A DNA stretch of 64,000 nucleotides from Strix aluco (taxonomy: Eukaryota > Chordata > Aves > Strigiformes > Strigidae): NCBI RefSeq assembly GCF_031877795.1, contig NC_133931.1:70841429-70905428 (forward strand), given 5' to 3'. This document shows positions 37,001 through 49,000 of the stretch, piece by piece. Both the position numbers and the translations under genes were made by a program. The notes beneath the pieces are model-generated. The model was given only the letters and a program-made list of their open reading frames with translations. It did no database searches and had not been told where the DNA came from. Positions within the stretch are counted from its first letter, which is position 1, and each line of letters opens with the position of its first letter.

Positions 37001-40000
37001 GTTTGGTTTTTTTGGTTGGTGTTTTTTTTTCTGTTAAGCAGGATACTTTTAATTGGCTCAGGATTTTTGCTAGCTGTCTTTTAAAGTTTTTTATTTCATG
37101 TTAATTTGAAATCTGTGTATCAGTTTAAGCTTCATAAAAGCATGAAGAGTTGGAATCAGATTTATATTGAATAAAATGTCTCTTTCCCACCTGGATGATG
37201 TTAACTATACACAGAATGCATTCTTCTATAAATATGTAACCTCCTTCATTTAAAACTGCAGATGGTAGTTCAAAAGAAAAATATTTTCAAATGTTGGGAT
37301 CCATAGTGGTGAACAAAAGCAAGGTAACACCCAAACAATCATGCAAAAGTCTTAGTCATTTCCCTGTAGTGCAAAATTAAACCTTTTCTGCATGACCATG
37401 CTATTTGGCAAGTTACAATAAAAATAAAAGGTAATAACAATAGAAATTAAAATTATTGGCAACTCCAGAATTAGGAATCAGATGTTATAGAGGGCAGTAA
37501 TGCACATTTCTTCTTGTGTTGCTAGATACTTATCTAGTATTTATATTTTGCCTCTAGGTGGCAAATGTTTATCATGTCTAGAAAGCAAGTACTTACATGA
37601 TCTTTATTTGTAAATTCAGAATGAGGTATATTATAATTAATAGCTTCTTGCTCTTGAAAAAATACTTTTATTTTAAAATACTTAATCTCACAGGATTGAG
37701 TGAGGGGGAGGAAAGCTTTCAAGGAAGCAAATAGAAGAGCATTTATAGGTTTTTCTAGCATTGATGCTTACACTCCCTTTGGCAGGAACATGAGAATGTG
37801 ACGTGGCATGATGTTAATAAGGGCTAACCAACATCAGTATGTTTAATGAAAGCTTATTGGATTTAAAGAAAGCACACCCTGACAAAGCCAACTTTACACT
37901 TAAATTCAGTCACAGCTTTTTTTCAGCCAATACTGTTTGTCTTGGAATGAGTGTGCCCCTTTTAAGTAGCTCATTCTCATTTGTTCAAAAAAAAATCCCC
38001 AAACTGCACATAAGTTTAGTAAATGAATACACTCTTTAACTGATGGTTCTCAAAAAGCCATCACAGTTAGTCACCATTCACTTGATGTTTTGAGAAAAAT
38101 GCTGGTTGTTGAGCTGGGGATCTAGAAAGAATATTTTAATAACATTTGATATATTTATCAAAAGTCTGGAAAAATGTAAAATTACTGCTAGAAAAATTTG
38201 CAGATGACTCAAAACACAGGTAAAGATCACTGCTAGAATGTAGTGTGTGGCTCTGGTGTCCAGCTGCGTAATTTCATTCTCTTCGGTTTCACTAAGCCAT
38301 TCATGTAGTAATAGGAAAATGGACATTATGATATATCTCACTACTTCTTCAGAGAAGTGTTGTGAAAATAATTCCCTTGGGTTTTGTGAGGCATACTCAT
38401 TCTGTTGCTGACAGCATAGAAAAAACCACAAGGTAACGGGGAACTCTGTCTTCGATATCATATCTAGATGTGATACGTTACTGTTACTATGTGTGGTCTT
38501 ACTGGCTTTATGCAAGTAATGAGATACAGGAAGTATTAATGAACTTCCCCCTGGCTATGCATATATGAGTTCTTTGAAGCCATGAGAAACAAATCAAGAT
38601 TTTACTCTTTTGCAAAATGACAGCTGACAACTTCAGTGAACTTTTCAAGCCGGGGCGGGGAGGTTGAGTATAATTATAAATAGTAAGGGTTAGCATTTCA
38701 CACGATGTAGTGGTTTCTCCTAATTAGAAGTAAAATAGCTTTATGCCTGAGTAGTTAAATGAGGAAATAAATGTGATTTACAGTATATAACTGGGATGTG
38801 TAAAACCAAATCACATGCTCTATTGGACTAAGCCATCAGAAATTGCCTTAAAGTGATATATATTTGTGGAAAACAAAACAAACCAAAAACAAAACCCCAA
38901 GAAAATATTTTTCCTTGGCCAGATCATGACATGCAAGTACAAACAAAGAATAAACACCTCAATTTAAATTATTTATTTAAATTATTTCTTAGTTAAATAT
39001 TTTTATTATGACTTGTGCTGCTGAAAGAGCTTTTTTCCAGAAAACTTAGCAAGATTTGATAGTGGTGAACATTATATTTGAATTTAATGTGGATGTCTGC
39101 TTTTCCGAGAAAAGTTGGAAGTGTTCCATCTCAAAATCCAGCTGAATTTAATTCCTGATGTAGATGTACAGTATGAGCTTCAGTTTGTCAGATTTTAGTG
39201 GGCTCCTGCTAGGGCCTGTTTGGATAATAATTATAAATAAATAAATAGGTAAATTATAGTTTGGAAGATTTGTCCGGTACACTTTGTTTCTCTTACAAGA
39301 ACACTTCTTTTGACGCTGTGTAAGGTGTAACAAAGAATTACAAAACTTAAATGAAGCATGGCTCTGCAGCTGAAGGAGGAGGGAGGCATTGTGGTTTGAG
39401 ATCAGTTATAAAATTTCTTTCATTTAATGACAGTTGTCTACTGGAGTTTGTTAAGAAGAGAGGAATATGCGTATTAGGTTTTTTTTTTTTTCCACTGTTT
39501 AACTTAAAACTTCTGGAAACATTTAGATTCTTAGAGGAAAGAACAAAGAATTTTAAGTAAGGCTAACTAGCAAGCATGTAGCATATTTCTTATTGAAACA
39601 TAAATGTTGTACTTGAAAAAATAAGTAAATGTATAATGGCTATTGGAACATTGTTGCATGTTTAGATTTTTTTTTTTTCTTTTATTCTTTACTAGGTACT
39701 ACTTACAGTGCTGTGGAATTCCACAAGGCTCCATTTTGTCAACCCTACTTTGCAGCTTATGCTATGGAGACATGGAAAACAAATTGCTCTGCGGAGTACA
39801 GCAGGATGGGTAGGGGTACCCTGTTCTGTGCTCTGTTATAGTAATGCATCATATATAGTATATATGTTAGACATTTTCTCTGAAGTTTAATTTTTAATTT
39901 CAAGGATTTCCAACTCTGCATTAGGAGTGTGGTGCACACAAACATCTCGGCAGCTTCGGTGTCACTGTGGTTGTTTTGTAGGGGAATTTCCCTGTTTGTC

Positions 40001-43000
40001 ATAAGATTGGGAAGAAAAGTGCTGAAAAGAAGCTTTCCCAAATCTGTGGGTAGGAAACTTGTTCTTACAAAGAGCATAGTATTTAGGGTTGCTATAAAGA
40101 GTCTGAGAAGCTGCTCTTGTGCATCTAAGAAGTTTATGGTTCTCCCACACTCATTCCCACAATGTCTGTAGTCTTTTGTCCTCAGCAAGATGGGATGCTT
40201 GTTACAGGCTTTCTGATACTTCAGGCTTCTGCCTGAAGACTTTCCAATCCACTGTCTGTAAATCTTAACATTTTATCAAGGTCACAGCTTTATTGCATTT
40301 TTTTTACAAGACATGTTGGTTCTTGTTTGAAGCCGTGTGTGGCTCTTCATGCATCTTCTAAGTCTTTGTGTCCTGTTCATACTTGCTTCTTAGGAGCTTG
40401 ACAGAAAGCTAGCCTGATAAAAGCTCTACCTCTTTATTAGCTGTAAAAACTTTGGGGTCCCTTTTACCTCCATAGGAATCCCAGATTAGGGTCTTTAGGC
40501 ATGAGCTGGACCCCGAAGCTTCTCTGTGTTCACACATCTTCCTCCATTGCCGTGAATTCTGTCATAAAAAAGAAAAAAGAAACTGAGAAGTGTGTAGGGG
40601 TACTCCAGATAAGTACATCTGCCTGGTGTCTCTTCTTGGGAGCCTCACTGGGTAATGGAAAGCCTCAGAATTTTAAACATTTCCCTACAAAAGTAGTAGA
40701 GTTCTCATAGGCTTCAGGATGCTGTGATGATACAAGTTGTGCTGGGCTTGTGTGTGTGACGGCGGCTTTTGGCAGCAGGGGAGGGGGCTAAAGCGGTGGT
40801 CCCTGAGAGAAGCTTCTCGAAGTTCCTCCGGCTCCCAAGTTGCATCAGTCTTTGCACCAAGGCTGGGCCAATTAGTGATGGTGGCTGCGCCTCTGTGATA
40901 ACATATTTAAGAAGGGCAACATGGGAATAGGAGTTGGAGTTGTAAGGAGGACACCTCTGCAAACACCAAGGTCAGTGGAATAAGGGAGGAGGAGGAGGGG
41001 GCGGGGGGGAGGTGTGCCAGAGCAGACACTCCCCTGCAGCCCGTGGTGAGAGGTAAGGCTGTCCCCCTGCAGCCCATGGAGGTCACCAGTGGAGCAGATG
41101 CCCACCTGCAGCCTGTGGAGGACCCCAGCAGGTGGCTGTGGCTGAAGGCCAGGACTCTGAGGGAAGCCCGCACTGGAGCAGTCTGTTGCTGGGAGAACTG
41201 CAGCCCATGGGAGGGACCCACATTGGAGAAGTTTGTGAAGATCTGCAGCCCGTGGGTAGGACTCACGTTGGAGAAGTTTGTGAACTGTCTCCCATGAGAA
41301 GGACCCCACGCTGGAGCAGGGGAAGAATGCGAGGAGTCCTCCTGAAGAGGAAGGAGCAGCTGGACTGACTGCATCCCCCATTTCACGTCCCCTGCGCCAC
41401 TGACGGGGAGGAGGTAGAGAAATCAAGAGCAAAGCTGAGCCTGGGAAGAAGGGAGGGGTGGGAGGAAAGCTGTTTTTAAGATGTGGTAATGATTCTCACT
41501 GTCCTACTCTGTTAAGTGTTGTTAGTGTCTGAATTACATTGATGTTCTTTTTCTTCCCCAGTTGAGTCTGTCTTTTGCCCATGTCTGTCATGTGTGAGTG
41601 ATCCCTCCCAGTGCTTACCTCGATTCCCGAGCCTTTTGTTACATTTTCTCCTTCCCGTTCCTGAGGGGGGGAAGGGGTGAGTGAGTGAGTGAGTGACTGT
41701 GGTGCTCACTTGCCCTCTGGGCTCAAACCATGACACAAGTCTAAACAGCTGTTTTGCTTTCAAAGGATGTTGTTTATATGTACTGAAATAATTAAACTGA
41801 TTGAGAAGAATGCACTCTTTAATGTAGCAGCTGTTTTTATATAGAGCAGATTTTACAATGTTACTTAGGTGTCTGTTTGAGTGATTTGGATAGTTTCGTT
41901 TGGCCTTTAAGTCAAAAAAATAGCCTGGCTATTGGCTTGGCTAGGCAAAGGTGCAGCTGATCTGATTATAGTGATGGCAGTACTCCTGTTTTGAAGAGGA
42001 GACTAGATCATCTCCAGAGTTTCCTCTCTATGATCTGCTAGGCAGGATTTATCAGAAAAATATGGGCATGCTTGGGACCTGAATTCTGTTGAAAAAGAAA
42101 ATTCCAGCCTTTACAGTGGTAGACAGTAGTCTGTTTTACATTTAAGTTATAGCTTCACAAACGAAGTTATTACATGGTAAACAAAGATACAGAGTTAGAG
42201 CACCTCAAGAATCTTGTATCTGCTTGTGTACCTGGTATTACACCTCCTTTTCTTGTCCTGTGGATAAAGATACTGCAAATTCTCCCTTGGAAAAGTGTAA
42301 AACCCTGCATCCAAGAAGCTACTATGGAGTCTGTCATGTTTCATGTAGCCAGCTCCTTTGCTTTCTTCCTTTGGTTTTTTTTTTCCCATTTGTTTTTAGG
42401 AAAGAAGCAGAACTGAGAATTTCTTCATGAGACTCTGGAGATCATATTGGCCTCTACCTACTTGTGAATTAAAATGGGCACATTGTTGCTATGAAGAGTA
42501 TGACAAAAATTTGAAAGGATTACATATAAAAAAATCTAACATGAGTTTCTTCTTGATTACAGAGTCCTAATACGTCTCATAGATGACTTTTTGCTGGTTA
42601 CACCACATTTAATGCAGGCAAGAACTTTCCTAAGGTATGCTGTTAAAGACATAGTCTTTGAAGTAATAAGCATTAACACCTTTTAGGTTGATCTTTTTCA
42701 TCTTTATACATGCTTGTGTATACGGGTATATTTGTTTCATGGGTTAATAATCAAGGGCTGTTTTGGAGTCCTTACTGGTAGCCTGTGCCTGGGAAGAATC
42801 CTAATAGCTACATTCTTGATGGCCAACTAACAATCTGTTGCAGCTCAGATGGTGGGGGATTCCTGCTGAAGTGTCAATGAGTGACTTAGCTTTTGACCTT
42901 GATAGAGCATCTAGCAACAATTCCTAGTGCCAGACTAACCACAGCAGCTGACAGTTACATTTTAAGACCATTTTCCCTTAAATTGTTAAGACTCTTAGTT

Positions 43001-46000
43001 ACATTCTTAAAATGCTTTTATTGGGCAGGCATGCTGCTACCTTCTGTTCCCAGGGAAAGAATGCAACTTTTCTCTGATTCAATATTGCTAAGAATTTTCT
43101 GGTCACTAATATTCTGGGGTGAGTATTTGAAGATACTGATAGCATGGCAGCATGCAGCTCACACAGTTTTCAAACGGTAATGCTTTAGAGTTCTTCAGAA
43201 CTATCTTTTTTTAAAATTAGGCCTCAAAAGAGGTTCCTGGTTACTGTGGAGTGAATATACAGTCAGTGTCCAAGAAGAGTTCTGCTGATGCCAAAGGCAG
43301 TTTTAAGGATCCAAAGAAGAGGTCTTGAAGAAAAGCTTAGCATCTGCAATGCAGTCAGTTGCATCATGCTTTTCAATAGTTGGAAAGATGCATCTCTGTT
43401 GTGAGCCTGAAAGGTGATGGGAAGATCAATTAAGTACAGTTTGAAGTATAAATTGTACTAAGTGGTGGATAGTGTACTTTGAAGACTTCATTTGTCCTCA
43501 TTTCCTTATCAGAACAGAACAAAATTTCTAGGGATGTGTGGATTTACAGTTCTGGAAATGATAAGTAAAACTAAGAGGCCAGGGATGCCTCAAGCTGTTA
43601 ATCTCTATAACATCTTTTCAGTATAGTGTCACTTGCAGTAGCATTGCAGATATTGTCCTACTTGCCCTTTGAAGTTATCTGCATCTTTGTTCTATGTGAA
43701 CTCCTGCATCAGCTGTGTTGATTTTCTGTAGACAGGCCACTTCTGTGCAAGTTTTCCAGAACTGCTTACAGATCCTATGAACTCTCTGCCACAAATGGAG
43801 TAGTAAGTTTTTTCTAATGTAGTATGAGAACTGGGGGACTCGAAAAATTATTTTTGAGGAGACAGCAGTATGACTATTACTCCCCAACAAGAGCCTACAC
43901 CTTCCTCTCACTTTTTAAAAGATGAAGCCTGCCCATGAGTACAGTGCCAGGTAAGACAAACTGCTGCTTGTCCATGAGATGACACTGCTGATCCAGTGTG
44001 TAGTAGGTGATCAGCAGGCATTCTGGCAATGAAAACGTCCTTAGGGAAAACTTTGTGGTGAAAGTTGAAAACATTTAATCAGATAAATGAGGTTCCTGTT
44101 ATGTGGATTCTCCTTGGTTTTGTTAACTTTCAAAACCAGTAACTCTTCATCTATCTTTTTCCAGTGATTTTGATGTCAGTAGTTTCTGTGGGTGTGGTTT
44201 ATGCAGCTTGTCTCAAATGTTTCATGGCTTAAGTTTTTAATTTGCATTAACTTTAAAAGTTTTTCTCCGTTATCCTCGTATCCTTAAGCTTATTTATTTT
44301 ATGTATTTGTTAACCTCTAATATCTTCAGTTTTGTTTATTTCTAGCTATGTTCCTTAACCTAAAGAGTTGGCTGTGGTTCTCTTTATTCTTTGGTTTCTG
44401 TCCTTTTATGCAGGATCATATGTGTCTTGCAGCATGGTGGGATTTTTTTGTTTGCTGTTGTGGAGGGAGTTAGGCTAACTGTTTATATCTGTTTTAGGAC
44501 TCTAGCAACAGGTATTCCCGAATATGGCTTTTTAATAAACCCCAATAAGACAGTCGTGAATTTTCCTGTTGATGATATCCCAGGATGTTCCAAATTTAAA
44601 CAGCTGCCGAATTGTCGTTTGATCCCGTGGTGTGGTTTATTATTAGATATACAGACACTTGAGGTTTACTGCGATTACTCCAGGTAAATAGACTTGTATT
44701 CTCCAGTGTCAGTTTTACGGTAGATTGTACATAGTCTGAGAAGCACCAGGGTGTCCGGTGAATGGTGTAGTTGAATTAATGGCAAAATAGATTTTACGCT
44801 TCTGTTTCTTACACAGTAATCTAAACATTTTATTCTGCTGTGCAGCCTGCTATTTTCTTCATTTCATCCTGGTGGAATGTACATACCATTAACACCATCG
44901 AATGTGGCACAGGTCACTAGTGACCAGAAGTCATGTACCATATGGTGGCTACATGGTTCTGAAAGAGTTTGTTCAATCACCTCAGTTCAGCTTCTTTCGC
45001 CATTTGCACTCTATTGTACCTGATATCATATAACTACATTTATTGTTCTGAAATTGTTTGGGTTTTTTTTGTACCTTCCTAAAAGAAGGAGTATTACATG
45101 AACTACAGATTGGGATTGATTCTGTATAGACTAGAGGGACTAGTAATCCTTTCAAAATCTGAGGTGTTCCTTCTGGTTCACTTGAGATGGTAGTGCAGGG
45201 GAGAAGTAACCTCTCTTTAAACTAGCAACCTTGACTGTATACACAAAGCAATTGCATAGAACTCAGGACAGGACAATGTATCCTACTTAAAAGCTCTGTA
45301 GACCGTTTACATGGGCTACTAGAGATGACATTAGACGTTTGCTAAAGATTAACAAGACAGAACTATTTAAACTGAAGGATAATATTGCTGTGTTATTGAC
45401 CTTATTTAGTATAAACAGCCCATGCATGCATTTAAGTGGGAAATTAGGAGGAGGTTTTGCATCACCAGAGTGGTGAAGTTCTTCAGTAGTCTTCCAAAAC
45501 AGAAAAGCTTGGTCAGTTTAGAAAAGGAGTTCACATTATTTCCTGTAACAACAGAGAACTAAAATCAACACCCAAAGAGATTCATTCACTAGCTGTGTTT
45601 CTAAAAGAAACAGTTTACATTGAGGAGGGCATTGGTGCTACTGGTCTGGGAGACACTAATCGGACTCCTGAGGGTGTTTGTGACAAGGGCCACCATGCTT
45701 TTGATAAGCCAGACTTAAGTAACTGGAACACCAGGGTGAACTGATGTGGCTTCCAACCCAAGTTCCTGCATTGCTTGGGTCACAGAGTATAACCTGGTTG
45801 TCACTGGAGTCATTAATAATGGTCTGGCTAGATCATGTGTTTTAGAAACACATCTAGTTTGTGTTTAAGGTTATTGACTTGTTTTTTTTAGCAGAGTGAA
45901 TTATTGAGCCCTGAGGTATTGAAATAGTTCCTCAGCTAATAGTCTTAATGCCACAATGTCTAGTCTCTTTCTAAATTGAATTTAGTTATAGTCATCTTTT

Positions 46001-49000
46001 AGCTACAGGCTCATTGATTAGCAGGCAGTCTCTGAAACGTGAAGTTAAATGAGGCTTACTTTACAGAACTTAATTTAGTCTATTAGGTCATGGAGTTTAA
46101 CTACTTTTTTTCTTTTTTTTCTAGTTATACCTGTACTTCTATCAGATCAAGTCTTTCCTTCAATTCGAGTAGAACAGCGGGGAAAAACATGAAATACAAA
46201 TTGATTACAGTCCTCAAACTGAAATGCCATTGTTTATTTCTTGATTTGCAGGTGGGAATATGGAAATGAATGTTTGGAAATACTGTGTTTAGTGATAAAG
46301 AGCATTAAAACTGCTTTGACTTTGAACATAAAGAGTTGATTTTGAGAGGTAATCCACATAACTAAAATGTAGGGTCTCAGCACCTTCCAGAATTGAGCTT
46401 TCACAACATTGTTAATTTAAACACATAAAAGAAATAGCTGACGTTTAAGATAAAATGCTTTTTTCTCTAGATCTCTAAATCATCTTATGCTGTTGAACTT
46501 GAACAAATCCTGTCATGTCACTAAAGTATTCCTATAGCTCTGTTTCTGTTCTGTTCTAGATCAACAGCCTTAGAACGGTTTTCATTAACATCTACAAGAT
46601 ATTTTTACTTCAGGCTTACAGGTAGGTCACCGTCTTCTGCAGTAACTCTGAATATTTCATTACTCTTTCTTGACACATGGAGGAGCTACGGATTAGGAAG
46701 AAGTGTGCTGTGTAAATGTGCAGTGGTAAATGTCAGTAGTAAGTCATGTTATTCTTGTTTCAACACTGTTCTTACATAATATTATTAGATTCATGATGCA
46801 GGATTATATTGATGTGTGTGTTTAAGTGACACTTCACTAAACAGATTTTCAGTGTCTCTTGGTATTGACAGCCGACCTCAAGAAAAGCAGCCTGTTTTGC
46901 TTCAGGAGGGTGACGAGAAGCCTTATCACTCATTAACCAGTTTATATTTAGAACTTTGTGTCTATTAAATTCATATAGAACTTTGACCTGTATAACTTTA
47001 CCTGAAGTGAGGTTTCATTCTGCCAAGTTAATTGCAGTTTCTTAGCTGCTGAGAATGTCTTAATTGCTCCTTAGCTGGTAATATCTCGGGTTTTATGAGC
47101 TGTTCTTGACCAGCAGAGGATGTGAATGTTTTAAACAAGATAAGGGAAAGAAATTAAAACTGATAAGCAAGTTGGGAGAAAATAGTAATCTCTGTGTGTT
47201 GAAAACTGAATGATTGGCAATACCATGTAATAGTTTGCTCATTGTTTTAATGCAAAGAAGGTACAAGAGGTGCTTCTCTCTTTGTGAAAATCAGGTATTG
47301 CTCTTTTGCTAGGCTCATACTTGTTAGGAAGTAAATTTTAGTTTTGTTCTTAAATTCAGCTTGGTCCACATTCACCCTATATCATTCTTGTGTCCAAGAA
47401 GTGTAGTTGGACTTGTCTAGTACAGCACTGAGGTGTCAAACTCTTAAATTTTGTGTTGTGGGCGTCTTGTTTTTCCTCTGATGTTGCACATACTTAGTTA
47501 CTTCTGTTTGCTTCTATGGTAACACTCTTAACAGAGGTTTTTATGTTAGAGTAACTTTAAAAAACTGTCCACCGTGCTAACAGCATGTCAGGTTAATTCA
47601 TCCAGAGCTCTGTGATGCAATGTGGAAATTATGTTTATCCTTTAAATATTTTAAAATTTCAGAATTTCTTGAAGTGATTACGCTTATGCTGGGTTAATTT
47701 AATAAACAAGTACACGCATTGTTGAGTAATTAAAAATCAGCATTGTAATTGTTGACTATGTTCAGCATAAGCAGGATGATAATGCCAGAGTCCAAAGAAG
47801 AAAAAAAAAGGAAAAAAAACCACAGCAGTTTTAAAATATGTCCCATCACAGAGGTGTAGGGGAGCATACAACACAAGTAATTTCCATAGAATTGGCTTCC
47901 AAATAGACAAAAAACCAGGGATCCTGGTCTGTGGAATGCTATGTCATTTGGGGGTCTGTTTTCCTGAATTCCTGAAGAGAATTTGTTGTGGGATTTTGTT
48001 TTGTTGTTTCTTCCTCTCGCCCTGTCTTGCGTGGGTGTTCTCTGGCTGCATGGTCTGTGATACGGAATTGGTGAGGATGTGCAGTTTAACTTTCCCTGCA
48101 TATACGGCAGGCGTTGTCCTCAGAAGAGATTTCTGTTACTGAGGCAGATGGCTTCAAGATCTTCCAGGACAGAATCTACAAACAAACATCATATGTATCT
48201 GACACTCCGGGGCTGTGTATATATAGCAGAGGTGTCATATGCTAACAGTGTTGATATAGCTAAAGACTCTTGGGTGCTTTTAAATGTTGTATAGTGCCTA
48301 AGGTACCTAACTGTAGTTTCACTTGAAATTGCAAATGACTTGTAATTAAATAGGCTGTTTTTGTGAACAGGTTCCATGCCTGTGTTCTCCAACTTCCATT
48401 CAACCAGCAAGTTAGAAACAATCCTTATTTCTTCCTAAGGATCATCTCTGAGACTGCGTCATGCTGCTATTCTATCCTAAAAGCAAAAAACGCAGGTATG
48501 GTATGTTAATAGCAGTGAAGTAGTGTGTTTGGGTTTGGCTTTTTTTTTTTTTTTAAGACAAATAAAGCATGTTGAATGTGCAGTCAGATCATGTAATTTT
48601 GAGAGAAAGATCAAGAATGAAAAATACAGAGCACATGATAGGAATCACAATGCATTTTTTTCCTTAAACTCAATTTTCCGAAGATACTAAAATGTTTCAA
48701 GTTTTAGTTTTTAGTTCTCTGCTGACATAGGAGACTTCATTGACTACATACATTTTTAGTAAAATATCTTGGAGTGATTTTATAGAAGGAGAGGAGAGGT
48801 GAGACATACTTCATGCTCACCATTTTCAATGACATTATTTTCCTGTTCTGTCTCTAGGGGTTGTTTTAGGTAACAAAGGTGCATCTGGCATGTTCCCTTC
48901 TGAGGCAGCAGAATGGCTCTGCTACCATGCCTTCACGGTGAAACTGGCAAACCACAAAGTTGTTTACAAATGCCTGCTTAAACCCCTAAAAATCTGTAAG

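Larger units (their letters stand above)
32924..39695 (+). other. TERT introns 5-8 (between exons 6, 7 and 8)
   Basis: Introns 32924-34239, 34402-34780, 34877-36880 and 36967-39695. They are AT-rich, with a short GT repeat at about 36102-36115 and an AT-rich A/T palindromic patch at about 38958-38990. I see no mobile element or RNA gene. Confidence 0.55.
42635..48857 (+). other. TERT introns 10-14 (between the exons listed)
   Basis: Introns 42635-44497, 44684-46124, 46252-46559, 46622-48370 and 48496-48857. Unique-looking AT-rich DNA. I recognise no mobile element or RNA gene. The 123-codon minus frame at 47730-48101 has no support. Confidence 0.55.

Noticed and set aside
38078-38515. 145-codon minus-strand frame in TERT intron 8
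   Set aside because: It resembles no family, no splice signals fit, and the composition is ordinary AT-rich intron.
41025-41310. CRISPR-like spaced repeats
   Set aside because: The repeats are diverged, of irregular spacing, and part of a vertebrate LTR. CRISPR arrays are not expected in an animal genome.
40872-41432. 186-codon minus-strand open frame
   Set aside because: It is entirely inside the solo LTR and opposite to its orientation, and arises from the repeated GC-rich units.
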